Below, piece after piece: positions 16,487-25,170 of a DNA stretch of 64,000 nucleotides (its first letter is position 1; each line of letters opens with the position of its first letter). The DNA lies in the NCBI GenBank assembly GCA_947375135.1, contig CANCER010000010.1:1-64000 (forward strand), given 5' to 3'. The notes under the pieces were generated by a model. The model was not told where the DNA came from. It was given only the letters and a program-made list of their open reading frames with translations, and searched no databases. This stretch comes from Comamonadaceae bacterium. GTDB taxonomy: Bacteria > Pseudomonadota > Gammaproteobacteria > Burkholderiales > Burkholderiaceae_C. The position numbers and the translations under genes were made by a program.

Positions 16487-17713
16487 ATGGCTTTGACAGA
16501 CAAACCCCGGACCCCGTTGAACCGCCGCCACGCCCTCACCTGGGGCGGCGCCGGTCTTGCGTTGGCATTCCAGCGCACCGCCCGGGCGGCCAACAGCGAC
16601 TGGGAGGCGATAACCAGACAAGCGCGCGGCCAGACCGTGTACTTCAACGCCTGGGCCGGTGCCGAACCCATCAACGCCTACATCCGCTGGGCCGGGCAAC
16701 AGGTGCTGGAGCAGTTTGGCGTGCGCGTCGAGCATGTCAAGATCAGCGACGCGGCCGATGTGGTCAAGCGCGTGCGCAGCGAAAAGGCCGCCGGCAAGCA
16801 GGAGGGCACGGTGGATCTGGTCTGGATCAACGGCGAGAACTTCCTGGCCATGAAGCGCGAGGGCCTGCTCTATGGGCCCATCACGCCCCAGTTGCCGAAC
16901 TTTGCGTTGGTGGACGTGCAAGGCAAGCCCACCACCCGGCTGGACTTTGCCGAGCCCGTGGAGGGCATGGAAGCCCCCTGGGGCATGGCGCAACTCACCT
17001 TCATGGTGGACAGCAAACAGGTTCCCCAGCCGCCGCAAAACCTGCAGGAGCTGCTGGCCTTCGCCAAAGCCAAGCCCGGGCGCGTCACCTACCCGCGCCC
17101 GCCGGACTTCCACGGCACCACCCTGCTCAAGCAATTCCTGCTGGACCTGAACCCCGCACGCGATGCGTTTTACCAGCCGGTGACGCCCGCCGCCTTTGCC
17201 AAGGCCACGGCACCGCTGTGGGCCTATCTGGATGCGCTGCACCCGCAGCTGTGGCGTGCGGGCAAGCAGTTTGCCAACAATGCGGCCGCTGTGCGCCAGA
17301 TGCTGGCCGATGGCGAGCTGCGCTGGGCACTCACCTTCAACCCGAATGACGCCGCCAACGAAATCGCTGCCGCAGGCTTGCCCGCCAGCGTGGTCAGCTA
17401 CCAGTTCAGCGGCGGCACCATTGGCAACACCCACTTTATCGCCATCCCGGTCAATGCCCGTGCCAAGCAGGGCGCCATGGTGTTCGCCAACTTCCTGCTC
17501 AGCCCGCAAGCGCAGGCCCGCAAGGCCGACATCCGCATCTGGGGCGATCCCACCGTGCTGGCCCAGGCCAAGCTCAACGCCAAAGACCAAGCGCTGTTTG
17601 CCGGCACGCAGGCCCCCGGACAGGTGCACAATGCAGCCCCCGCCCTGCCCGAACCGCACGGCTCCTGGGTTGCCCCCCTGGAGCAGGAATGGCTGAAACG
17701 CTACGGCACTTAA
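16487..17713 (+). CDS. YnjB-like ABC transporter substrate-binding protein
   Basis: This 408-residue periplasmic binding protein has an N-terminal RRHALTWGGAGLALAF (twin-arginine type) signal ending ARA-AN near residue 33. The body resembles YnjB-type extracellular solute-binding proteins: TVYFNAWAGAEPINAYIRW and later VDLVWINGENFLAMKREGLLYGP. It should bind the transported ligand for the permease at 19707 and ATPase at 21880. The substrate is not evident; relatives act on thiamine, iron or unidentified compounds. GAAGGA lies upstream of the ATG at 16487. An alternative TTG at 16481 is less likely. Confidence 0.82.
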   Translation: MALTDKPRTPLNRRHALTWGGAGLALAFQRTARAANSDWEAITRQARGQTVYFNAWAGAEPINAYIRWAGQQVLEQFGVRVEHVKISDAADVVKRVRSEKAAGKQEGTVDLVWINGENFLAMKREGLLYGPITPQLPNFALVDVQGKPTTRLDFAEPVEGMEAPWGMAQLTFMVDSKQVPQPPQNLQELLAFAKAKPGRVTYPRPPDFHGTTLLKQFLLDLNPARDAFYQPVTPAAFAKATAPLWAYLDALHPQLWRAGKQFANNAAAVRQMLADGELRWALTFNPNDAANEIAAAGLPASVVSYQFSGGTIGNTHFIAIPVNARAKQGAMVFANFLLSPQAQARKADIRIWGDPTVLAQAKLNAKDQALFAGTQAPGQVHNAAPALPEPHGSWVAPLEQEWLKRYGT

Positions 17714-17728
17714 AGCAACCAGACACCT

Positions 17729-18409
17729 ATGCAGAAAAAAATGCTTCCCCGATTCGAAATGGAATCGGCCCCCTCCCCCACCGCAGCCGTCATCCTGCTG
17801 CACGGCCTGGGCGCCAACGGCCACGACTTTGCCGGCCTGGTGCCGGAGCTCGATCTGAAAGGCTGCCGGGCCATCCGCTTTGTGTTTCCCCATGCGCCCT
17901 CCATCCCCGTGACGGTGAACGGCGGCTACAGCATGCCGGCGTGGTACGACATCACCGGCACCGATCTGGTCAGCGACCAGGATGCCGCCGGCATCCAAAA
18001 CTCCGAGCTGGCGGTGCTGGCCCTGATTGCCCATGAGATGCAGCGCGGCATTGCCTCTGAGCACATCGTGCTGGCCGGCTTCAGCCAGGGCGCAGCCATG
18101 GCCTTGCACACCGCCTTGCGCCTGCCGTTTGCGCTGGGCGGCATCATGGCCCTGTCGGGCTATTTGCCGCTGGCAGACCGCTTGCACATCGAGCGCTCGA
18201 ACGCCAATGCCGTCACCCCCCTCTTCATGGCCCACGGCAAGCACGACACCGTCGTGATCCCGCAGCGTGGTGAAGAAACCCGCGACGCGCTGCTGGCGCT
18301 GGGCCACCCGGTGCAGTGGCATAGCTACGAGACCGAGCACAACGTGATCCCCGAAGAAGTGGAAGACATGGCCGCGTTTTTGCGCCAGGTTCTTCCGGCC
18401 AAAGCGTGA
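17729..18409 (+). CDS. Carboxylesterase / phospholipase-type alpha/beta hydrolase
   Basis: This 226-residue cytosolic esterase of the carboxylesterase 2 family is related to E. coli YpfH/YjfP-type and Pseudomonas EstB enzymes. Ser119 lies in the GFSQG nucleophile elbow, with Asp173 (GKHDTVV) and His204 (ETEHNV). The oxyanion loop LLHGLGANG (23-31) is clear. It sits within the ABC operon, 15 bases after the binding-protein gene, and its end overlaps the Hsp70-like gene by four bases (GTGA). Its role with the transporter is unknown. Confidence 0.92.
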   Translation: MQKKMLPRFEMESAPSPTAAVILLHGLGANGHDFAGLVPELDLKGCRAIRFVFPHAPSIPVTVNGGYSMPAWYDITGTDLVSDQDAAGIQNSELAVLALIAHEMQRGIASEHIVLAGFSQGAAMALHTALRLPFALGGIMALSGYLPLADRLHIERSNANAVTPLFMAHGKHDTVVIPQRGEETRDALLALGHPVQWHSYETEHNVIPEEVEDMAAFLRQVLPAKA

Positions 18410-19680
18410 GCACCCGCCCTCCAGTCCTGGGGATCGACTTCGGCACCTCCAACTCCGCGGCCGCACTCATAGACGCGCAAGGTGCCATGCAAGTGGTGCC
18501 GCTGGACGGCAGCCGTGCCGAGATGCCCACCGCAGTCTTCTTCAACCAGGAAACGCACAGCGTGCTGTACGGCAGCGAAGCCATGCAGGCTTACCTGAGC
18601 GGCACCGAAGGCCGCCTGCTGCGCTCGCTCAAAAGCCTGCTGGGCAGCAGCCTGATGGACGAGTACACGGCCGTGGGCGAGCGCAGCCTGCGCTACTTTG
18701 ACATCGTGGTGCTGTTCTTCAAGGAGCTCAAGCGGCGCAGCGAGGCCCATGCCGGCCAGGCGTTGACGCACGCCATGCTGGGGCGCCCGGTGCACTTTGT
18801 GGACGACAACCCCGAGCGCGATGCGCTGGCGCAGGAGACCCTGGGCCGCGCCGCGATGGAGGCCGGCTTTGGCCACATCGGCTACCAGCTCGAGCCGATA
18901 GCCGCCGCACTCGACTACGAGCAGCGCGTGCAGGCCGAGACCGTGGCCCTGGTGGTGGACATTGGCGGCGGCACCTCCGACTTCACCGTGATCCGCCTGA
19001 ACCCGGCGCGCAGCACGCAAGCCGACCGCAAGGCCGACATCCTGGCCACCACCGGCGTACACATTGGCGGCACCGACTTCGACCGCCTGCTCGACCTCTC
19101 TACCGTGATGCCGCTGCTGGGCTACCGCCACATCGGCACCGGCAACCGGCCGGTGCCCAACGGCGTGTTTTTTGACCTGAGCACCTGGCACCTGATCCAT
19201 CAGGCGTACACGCGCAAGGCCATGCACTTTGCCAAGGAACTGTGGACCGACTTCAAGGACCAGGCCCTGCACAAGCGCCTGATGGCCGCACTCGAAGGCC
19301 AGTACGGCCACCGCATGCTGGCCGAGGTGGAGACGGCAAAAATCAAATGCTCCATCAGCGGGGAAGATGCCGCCGTGCATCTGGAGTTTCTGGATGCCGC
19401 TCTGGCACCCCACGTCACCGCCGCAGGCATGGAGCACACCTTGCAGGACGCGATTGGCCAGGTGGTGCGCTGCGCCCAGGACTGCGTCGTGCGCTCCGGC
19501 GTGGCGCAGGTGGGTGTGGTGTACCTGACCGGCGGCTCCTCGGCCCTGCAGCCCCTGGTGGCCGCCCTGCAAAGCGCCATGCCGCAGGCCACCCTGGTCT
19601 CGGGCAACCGCTTTGGCGGCGTGGCGGCGGGCTTGGCCTATGCCGGCTCGGTGTTACCGGACGCTTTGCTGCAGGACTGA
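18406..19680 (+). CDS. Hsp70/YegD-family actin-like ATPase
   Basis: This 424-residue protein consists only of the Hsp70 nucleotide-binding domain; no substrate-binding domain is present. The phosphate motifs are GIDFGTSNSAAAL (near 9-21) and VVDIGGGTSDFTVI (near 183-196), with an adenosine motif near YLTGGSSALQPL. This is the layout of E. coli YegD, a chaperone-like protein of unclear role. It starts with GTG inside the esterase stop, so the two are translationally coupled. The permease begins 26 bases downstream. Confidence 0.88.
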   Translation: MSTRPPVLGIDFGTSNSAAALIDAQGAMQVVPLDGSRAEMPTAVFFNQETHSVLYGSEAMQAYLSGTEGRLLRSLKSLLGSSLMDEYTAVGERSLRYFDIVVLFFKELKRRSEAHAGQALTHAMLGRPVHFVDDNPERDALAQETLGRAAMEAGFGHIGYQLEPIAAALDYEQRVQAETVALVVDIGGGTSDFTVIRLNPARSTQADRKADILATTGVHIGGTDFDRLLDLSTVMPLLGYRHIGTGNRPVPNGVFFDLSTWHLIHQAYTRKAMHFAKELWTDFKDQALHKRLMAALEGQYGHRMLAEVETAKIKCSISGEDAAVHLEFLDAALAPHVTAAGMEHTLQDAIGQVVRCAQDCVVRSGVAQVGVVYLTGGSSALQPLVAALQSAMPQATLVSGNRFGGVAAGLAYAGSVLPDALLQD

Positions 19681-19706
19681 TTCCCCCACGCTGGAGGCTG
19701 CACCCC

Positions 19707-21443
19707 ATGTACGCCGCCCGCGCATCCGGTCACTCTGTGCGCTTCGCCAGCCTGCTATGCCTGGCCTTTGTGCCGCTGCTCTGGAGCCTGGGGCACGCCG
19801 TGCTGGTGGTTCTGGATGCGGCGGCCTGGCTGGCGTTGTGGCAGGACAGCCAGACGCTGCCCGCCCTGGGCCTGAGCCTGTGGACAGGGCTGGCCAGTGT
19901 GGCGCTGGCCACGGCAGCTGCAGCGGCGCTGTTGTCGCTCAGCGCCACACCGGCCTTGCAGCAACGCCTGGCCCGCCGCCAGCCCTTCATGCTGGCCGTG
20001 CCGCACGCGGCTTTTGCCATGGGCCTGGTGCTACTCATCGCGCCTGCGGGCTGGCTGCTGCGTCTGCTGTCCCCTTGGGCCACCGGCCTGCTTGCCCCCC
20101 CGCCCTGGCCCACCACGCAAGACCCCTGGGGCCTGGGCCTGATCGCCGTGCTGGCGCTCAAGGAGACCCCGTTTTTGCTCTGGGCCGCGCACGCGCATCT
20201 GCTACGGCCCGATGTGGCACAGCGCCTGCAGCGCGAACTGCAACTCGCCGCCAGCTTTGGCTATGGCGCACAGGCTGCCTGGTGGCGCATCGTCTGGCCA
20301 CAGCTGCTGCCGCGCCTGGCCGCCCCCCTGCTGGCGGTGCTGGCCTATGGCCTGACGGTGGTGGATGTGGCGCTGGTCATAGGCCCGGCCTCGCCACCCA
20401 CGCTGTCGGTGCTGGCCTGGCAATGGCTGCAGGACGCCGGCGCGCTGGAGAACGCCAAGGGCGCGGCCGCAGCCTGGGCGCTGGCCGCCTCGGTGGCTGT
20501 CAGCGCGGGCCTGGGCTGGGCGCTGCTGCATGCGCCGCTGTGGCGGCGGCTGCGCACAGCGGGGGCTGTCCAGCCGCGCAACGCACAGCCCACGCCACCG
20601 GCTAGGCGCGCACTCCTGCAAGTCTTGTGCGCATGGCTGTCGGACACAACCAGCCGCGTGGCACCGCTGGCACTGCCCGCCGTTTACCTCGCCATGTACT
20701 TCGCCGTATTGGCCGCCCTGCTGCTGGGCAGCTTCATCGGCAGCTGGCCCTTCCCGGAGCTGCTGCCCGCGCGCTGGAGCCTGGCCGCCTGGGGCACGGT
20801 GTGGGACAGTGCTGCCACGCTCTGGACCACACTCTGGCTGGGCGTTGCAAGTGCAACCTGCACCCTGCTCTGGGTCGTGGCCTGGCTGGAATGGGCGCCG
20901 CCGCGCTGGCAACAGCGCCTGCAAGCCCTGGCCTATGCGCCCCTGCTGCTGCCTGCGCTGCTATGGGTGATAGGCCTGCACCGCCTGGCCTTGTCCTGGG
21001 GCCTGGATGCCACGGGCACCGGCGTCTGGTTGGCGCACACCCTGGCCTGCCTGCCCTATGTGCTGCTGACCAGCAGCGGCGCCTACCGCGGGTTCGATGC
21101 CCGTTACGCGCAACTCGCAGCCACGCTGGGGCAATCGCGGTGGAGCTTTTTGCTGCGGGTGAAATGGCCGCTGCTGCGCGCCGCGCTGGCCTCCGGCTTT
21201 GCCGTGGGTTTTGCGGTGAGCGTGGCGCAATACCTGCCCACGCTGTATGTGGGCGCAGGGCGTTTTGCCACCGTCACCACCGAGGCCGTGACCCTGGCCG
21301 CCGGTGGACAGCGCAGCCTGATGGCGGCCTTTGCCTGGCTGCAGTGGCTGCTGCCGGTGGCCGTGTTCGCTGTGGCCGCGTGGCTGGGGCGCAGCCGTCG
21401 CTTTGCGCGACCCGTCCAGGCCCTGGGCACAATCGCCCCATGA
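19707..21443 (+). CDS. YnjC-like ABC transporter permease (two fused membrane domains)
   Basis: This 578-residue inner-membrane permease has about 12 hydrophobic segments arranged as two halves. Each half has a binding-protein-dependent transport loop: AASFGYGAQAAWWRIVWPQLLPRL near residue 187 and AATLGQSRWSFLLRVKWPLLR near residue 472. This fused layout is characteristic of YnjC- and ThiP-type permeases. The ATG at 19707 has GGAGG ahead; longer open frames upstream are antisense or out-of-frame. It overlaps the Rieske gene by 4 bases. Confidence 0.88.
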   Translation: MYAARASGHSVRFASLLCLAFVPLLWSLGHAVLVVLDAAAWLALWQDSQTLPALGLSLWTGLASVALATAAAAALLSLSATPALQQRLARRQPFMLAVPHAAFAMGLVLLIAPAGWLLRLLSPWATGLLAPPPWPTTQDPWGLGLIAVLALKETPFLLWAAHAHLLRPDVAQRLQRELQLAASFGYGAQAAWWRIVWPQLLPRLAAPLLAVLAYGLTVVDVALVIGPASPPTLSVLAWQWLQDAGALENAKGAAAAWALAASVAVSAGLGWALLHAPLWRRLRTAGAVQPRNAQPTPPARRALLQVLCAWLSDTTSRVAPLALPAVYLAMYFAVLAALLLGSFIGSWPFPELLPARWSLAAWGTVWDSAATLWTTLWLGVASATCTLLWVVAWLEWAPPRWQQRLQALAYAPLLLPALLWVIGLHRLALSWGLDATGTGVWLAHTLACLPYVLLTSSGAYRGFDARYAQLAATLGQSRWSFLLRVKWPLLRAALASGFAVGFAVSVAQYLPTLYVGAGRFATVTTEAVTLAAGGQRSLMAAFAWLQWLLPVAVFAVAAWLGRSRRFARPVQALGTIAP

Positions 21444-21883
21444 CCGAGCCACGTCCCGCCCCCACCGTTGCCATCCAGGCGGCCCAAGCGCCGCTCGTCT
21501 GGCATGCCCTGCCCCACGCACCGCTGCCCGGCACCCTGCTGGGCCATATGGACGAGGTGCCGGATGGCCAGGCATTGGTGCGCCAGGTCTTTGCCGCTGA
21601 AGACAGCGCACAGCAACACCCCTTCAAGCTGCTGTTGCTGCGCAGCGGCCAGAACATCCGGGCCTATGCCAACCGTTGTGCCCACTTCGGTGTGCCGCTG
21701 GCCGCCAGACAGGAGCAGCTGAAATTCCAGCCCCACACCAGCATCAGCTGCAATGTGCATTACGCCCGTTACCGCTGGAGCGACGGCGTCTGCGACAAGG
21801 GCGATTGCGAGGGCGAGTCCCTGATCGCCATTCCCCTGCAGGTGGATGCACAGGGCCGGATCCGCATCGCGCAAACTGCATGA
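21440..21883 (+). CDS. Small Rieske [2Fe-2S] protein
   Basis: This 147-residue soluble protein contains a Rieske-type motif, Cys80-Ala-His82 and Cys104-Asn-Val-His107, which would hold one [2Fe-2S] cluster. The 21-residue gap between the halves is a little longer than the usual 15-17. It has no signal peptide or membrane anchor. It overlaps the permease and the ATPase by four bases on each side (ATGA/ATGA), so it is made together with the transporter. Electron transfer or a redox sensing role for the imported ligand is possible, but nothing in the sequence decides this. Confidence 0.82.
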   Translation: MTEPRPAPTVAIQAAQAPLVWHALPHAPLPGTLLGHMDEVPDGQALVRQVFAAEDSAQQHPFKLLLLRSGQNIRAYANRCAHFGVPLAARQEQLKFQPHTSISCNVHYARYRWSDGVCDKGDCEGESLIAIPLQVDAQGRIRIAQTA

Positions 21884-22500
21884 GCCTGCGCATAGAAGTC
21901 CGCACGCTCAGCAGCCCCGCAGGCGTGCTGTTGCGGGACCTGACCCTGGCGATCGCCCCCGGCCAGGTGCACACGCTGATGGGTGCGAGCGGCAGCGGCA
22001 AGTCCAGCCTGCTGGCGGCTGTCTGCGGCACGCTGGATGAGGCCCTGCGCTTTGAAGGCAGCGTACTGCTCAACGGACAGCGCATAGACCTGCTGCCCAC
22101 GCAGGCGCGCCGCGTGGGCATTCTGTTTCAGGACGACCTGCTGTTCCCGCACATGACGGTGCGCGAGAACCTGCTGTTCGCCATGCCCCGGGGTGCGAAT
22201 GCAGCGCGTGAAGCCCTGGCCGCAGAGGCGCTACTTGATGTGGAGATGGCCGACTATCTGCACGCCGACCCGGCCACCCTCTCCGGCGGCCAGCGCGCCC
22301 GCGTGGCCCTGGCCCGCGCCCTGCTGGCGCAACCGCAGGCGCTGCTGCTGGACGAGCCCTTCTCGCGTCTGGATGCGGCGCTGCGCCAGCGCATGCGCGC
22401 ACTGGTGTTTGGCATGGTGAAGGCGCGCGGCATACCGGCGCTGCTGGTGACGCACGATGCCGAGGATGTGGCGGATGCGACGGCGCTGACCCGGATCTGA
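21880..22500 (+). CDS. YnjD-like ABC transporter ATP-binding protein
   Basis: This 206-residue ATPase powers the permease at 19707. Walker A is GASGSGKS (35-42), the Q-loop LFQDDLLFPHMTVRENL, the signature LSGGQRARVALARALL, Walker B ALLLDEPFSRLD and the switch histidine VTHDAEDV. It is short because it lacks a C-terminal regulatory domain. The open frame starts at 21676, but the ATG at 21880, inside the Rieske stop, starts a normal ABC domain. Confidence 0.92.
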   Translation: MSLRIEVRTLSSPAGVLLRDLTLAIAPGQVHTLMGASGSGKSSLLAAVCGTLDEALRFEGSVLLNGQRIDLLPTQARRVGILFQDDLLFPHMTVRENLLFAMPRGANAAREALAAEALLDVEMADYLHADPATLSGGQRARVALARALLAQPQALLLDEPFSRLDAALRQRMRALVFGMVKARGIPALLVTHDAEDVADATALTRI

Positions 22501-22567
22501 CCGCCCGGCAAGGACTCCGCAGCAGGGCCAAAGCACTACTGGATGCTTTGAAAGCTTACCCCAAAAG

Positions 22568-22590
22568 AATATACTTTCCTTTTTGTATAT
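22568..22590. promoter_or_regulatory. Inverted repeat ahead of the VapBC-like operon
   Basis: ATATAC at 22569-22574 and GTATAT at 22585-22590 form an inverted repeat with a 10-base T-rich spacer, 16 bases before the antitoxin ATG. AbrB-type antitoxins usually repress their own promoter through such palindromes, so this is a likely autoregulatory operator. No experiment supports it. Confidence 0.5.
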
Positions 22591-22606
22591 CCAAGAGAGT
22601 ATTTTC

Positions 22607-22852
22607 ATGCAAGTTGCCAAATGGGGGAACAGCCTCGCAGTGCGATTGCCCGTGGCCCTGGTGCAGGAGTTGGGTATTGCGGATGGGGATGAACTGGAAT
22701 TGCGGCCTGCACCCAAAAAATCAGGCAAACCTGCAAGCGCCACCGTGGAGCGCAAACCCGGCAAGCTGGAGCGATTGCAGTCCGCGCGCAAATTCCGTGC
22801 GGCCTGGCCTGCCGACTTTGCCTTTGACCGCGACGAGGCCAACGCGCGGTGA
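22607..22852 (+). CDS. AbrB/MazE-type antitoxin (VapB-like)
   Basis: This 81-residue antitoxin has an N-terminal swapped-hairpin AbrB DNA-binding domain, MQVAKWGNSLAVRLP...ELGIADGDELEL (1-40), and a C-terminal toxin-wrapping tail with KLERLQSARKFR. It is the first gene of a two-gene toxin-antitoxin unit, overlapping the toxin by four bases. An inverted repeat just upstream may be its operator. The frame is open eight codons further, but the MQVAKWGNS start is standard. Confidence 0.9.
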   Translation: MQVAKWGNSLAVRLPVALVQELGIADGDELELRPAPKKSGKPASATVERKPGKLERLQSARKFRAAWPADFAFDRDEANAR

Positions 22853-23265
22853 GAGCCTTTATCGACACCAACGTGCTGATCTACTGGGTTGACGATTCGA
22901 CGCGTGCGGACACCGTGGAACAGTTGCTGGCGGATGAGTCTGTCATCAGCGTGCAGGTACTGAACGAATTTGCCAATGTGTTGCGAAGGAAGCGCGCCAT
23001 GACTTTGGCCGATATCCAGTCCCTATCCAACACGCTGATCAACACTTGCGAGGTCTATGACCTGAGCGTGCGCACGCATCAGACTGCCCTGGTCTTGATG
23101 GAGCGCTATTCGCTGTCCCTGTATGACGCCAACATCGTGGCGGCGGCGGGCTTAAGCGCTTGCACCGTCCTGTACAGCGAGGACATGCAGGACGGTCTCA
23201 ATATCCAGCTACCCGAGTCCATGGGCAGCACCACGTTGTCGATACGCAACCCGTTCCGGCTCTGA
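22849..23265 (+). CDS. PIN-domain ribonuclease toxin (VapC-like)
   Basis: This 138-residue PIN-domain endoribonuclease has the expected acidic residues: Asp6 (FIDTNVLIYW), Glu40 (VQVLNEFANVL), Asp93 (LYDANIVAAA) and a C-terminal Glu111-Asp112 (YSEDMQDG). VapC toxins cleave specific tRNA or rRNA sites; the target here is unknown. The GTG start lies in the antitoxin stop region (GTGA). It converges on mdcH with a 22-base gap. Confidence 0.92.
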   Translation: MRAFIDTNVLIYWVDDSTRADTVEQLLADESVISVQVLNEFANVLRRKRAMTLADIQSLSNTLINTCEVYDLSVRTHQTALVLMERYSLSLYDANIVAAAGLSACTVLYSEDMQDGLNIQLPESMGSTTLSIRNPFRL

Positions 23266-23287
23266 GACTGCACAGCAACAACCTGAC

Positions 23288-24202
23288 CTACCTCGCATTC
23301 CGCTCCATCCACCGCGCTGCACCCGCCACATCCCTGAATTCTTCCAACGAACGCGCCGGGATTTCAGGGTGGCGCTGGTTCCACATTTTGGAGAGCGTGC
23401 TGCCCGCACCGACTTCGATGACGCAGGCCACGCCCTGCTCGGCCAGCGCATCCATGCAAGCGGCCCATTGCACGGTGTGGTCGATTTGTGCGCTGAGCGC
23501 GCGGCGCAGGGTTTGGGGCTCGCGGCTGCTGGCGCCAGTGGCGTTCAGCACCAGGGCCGCATGCGGGCGCGCAAAGGACATGGCCTCCAGTTGCGCCGCA
23601 AAGCCCATGGCGGCGCTGGCCATCCAGCGGGAGTGGGACGCCACGCGCACCTCCAGGCGTTTGCACAGCGCGCCCTGTGCTGTCAGCGCGTGTTCACCCG
23701 CCGTGAGCGCTGAGACCTCACCGGCGTATATGCCCTGATCGGCGCCGATCTCAATCGCACATTCCAGCGCCGACTGCGCCTGCAGCACCTGCGCCACGCC
23801 GAAGCCTGACACCGACAGCAAGCCCGTGTCCAGCCCGAGAACGGCCGCGTCCATCAGGGACGCGCGCTGCACCACCAGGGCTATGGCAGTTTGCACGGTG
23901 AACACACCGGCGCAAGCATAGGCCGCCAACTCGCCCACGCTGTACCCAGCCACGGCGGCCGGCCGTTCATCCAGCGCCGATGCAAGCGCGGCCCAAGCAG
24001 CCAGTGCCGTGCCGGTAATCAGCGGCTGGGCGAAGGCATTGCGGCTGCGCTGTTGTTCGTCCGCCAAGCCCGCACGCCAGTCGCTGCCGATCGTCTGCGC
24101 CAAGGCCGCCAGCACAGCGCGGCTGGCGGGCTCGGACTCCAGCCAGGGCAGCATGCCGGCGTTTTGTGTGCCCTGGCCGGAAAACAATACGGCGTATCTC
24201 AT
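23288..24202 (-). CDS. mdcH: Malonate decarboxylase malonyltransferase (epsilon subunit)
   Basis: MdcH loads malonyl from malonyl-CoA onto the acyl-carrier subunit MdcC to start the decarboxylase cycle. The product is 304 residues with the FabD-like fold: LFSGQGTQ at 7-14, the nucleophile Ser88 in GYSVGE, and a histidine in VASHSRWM near residue 192. It is the last gene of the mdc operon and overlaps mdcB by four bases. The open frame extends upstream inside mdcB; the ATG at 24202 gives the normal start. Confidence 0.92.
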   Translation of the reverse strand: MRYAVLFSGQGTQNAGMLPWLESEPASRAVLAALAQTIGSDWRAGLADEQQRSRNAFAQPLITGTALAAWAALASALDERPAAVAGYSVGELAAYACAGVFTVQTAIALVVQRASLMDAAVLGLDTGLLSVSGFGVAQVLQAQSALECAIEIGADQGIYAGEVSALTAGEHALTAQGALCKRLEVRVASHSRWMASAAMGFAAQLEAMSFARPHAALVLNATGASSREPQTLRRALSAQIDHTVQWAACMDALAEQGVACVIEVGAGSTLSKMWNQRHPEIPARSLEEFRDVAGAARWMERNAR

Positions 24203-25170
24203 GCAGTCCAAGCGGATGCCAGCAAGGCAAACGGTGCGGAATGCGCCGCCGCAGGGTGCACATCGCTCCGGTCCTGCCGGGAGCTTGCGGCGACAGCCTT
24301 CACAAGCAACACGGCGGGGGCCTCCTGTTGCAAATCCTGCACCCAGCAGGCCGCAGCCAACACATCGGCCGCACCACCGGGTGAGAGCCGGCGTGCGACG
24401 AATTCCGCATGGATGGCACGGGCCTGCGCCAGCCACTCGTTCTGCGCCACACCACCGGCATCCAGAAATGCCCGGGCCGAGGTTTTAACAAACTGAACGC
24501 CTTCCCAGCCACCGCGGTGCGCGGTGTTGGTGTCGTCCAGCACCGCCATGGTGGCGAAGAAGGCCTGCACCCGCGCAGCGCGTGGTGCGTGGCCTGCCTG
24601 CAGTGTCGATTGCAAGGCAGGCAAGGTGACTTCAAACAGCGTGGGGAACCCCAGGGCCGCTTCGTCCCCGGCGCTGCGCATGCCAAAACGGCGGGCCGCG
24701 TGCTGGCCATTGGATACCGGCGCGGCCCGCGCAGCGGACTCGGCACGCCAGCGCAAGGCCTGACCCCATTGCTTCATCAAGCAGTCGCGCAGGGCCTGGG
24801 CAGTCAAGTCGTCGCCCTTTGCAGACAAGCGCCCGGCCGACGCGCAGAGCAGGCCCAGCAGGAATACAGCGCCGCGATGCGTGTTGACGCCGCCCGTGGA
24901 CTTCAGCATGCGTTCCTCCGCGCCCAGCCCCAGGGCCTGCAAGAAATCAAAGGAATGGGCCAGTGCACCGGCACGCGCCATGTGGCCAAAGTAATGGCGC
25001 AGTGCAAACAGGCTTTTGACAAAGGTGGCGGCGCTCATGTCGGTGTGGCTGCCGTTGTCGCGCAGGGAGACCAGACCGGGCTTGGGCTCCAGCACCACTT
25101 CGGCATAGAGCGCGCGCACGGCGCTTCGGGCAATGCGACTGGCCTCCCGATGCACCGTGGGGTTCAGCAT
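24199..25170 (-). CDS. mdcB: Triphosphoribosyl-dephospho-CoA synthase
   Basis: MdcB makes the 2'-(5''-triphosphoribosyl)-3'-dephospho-CoA precursor of the prosthetic group from dephospho-CoA and ATP. The product has 323 residues, with the CitG/MdcB family signatures EVVLEPKPGLVSLRDNGSHTDM (28-49) and STGGVNTHRGAVFLLG near residue 95. The ATG at 25170 lies inside the end of mdcG (7-base overlap). A TTG at 25185 is the alternative start. Confidence 0.92.
   Translation of the reverse strand: MLNPTVHREASRIARSAVRALYAEVVLEPKPGLVSLRDNGSHTDMSAATFVKSLFALRHYFGHMARAGALAHSFDFLQALGLGAEERMLKSTGGVNTHRGAVFLLGLLCASAGRLSAKGDDLTAQALRDCLMKQWGQALRWRAESAARAAPVSNGQHAARRFGMRSAGDEAALGFPTLFEVTLPALQSTLQAGHAPRAARVQAFFATMAVLDDTNTAHRGGWEGVQFVKTSARAFLDAGGVAQNEWLAQARAIHAEFVARRLSPGGAADVLAAACWVQDLQQEAPAVLLVKAVAASSRQDRSDVHPAAAHSAPFALLASAWTA

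Noticed and set aside
15323-18466. The upstream 1000-codon extension of the M16 peptidase frame
   Set aside because: It is antisense to ftsY, the binding-protein gene and the esterase; the signal peptide at 15322 marks the true start.
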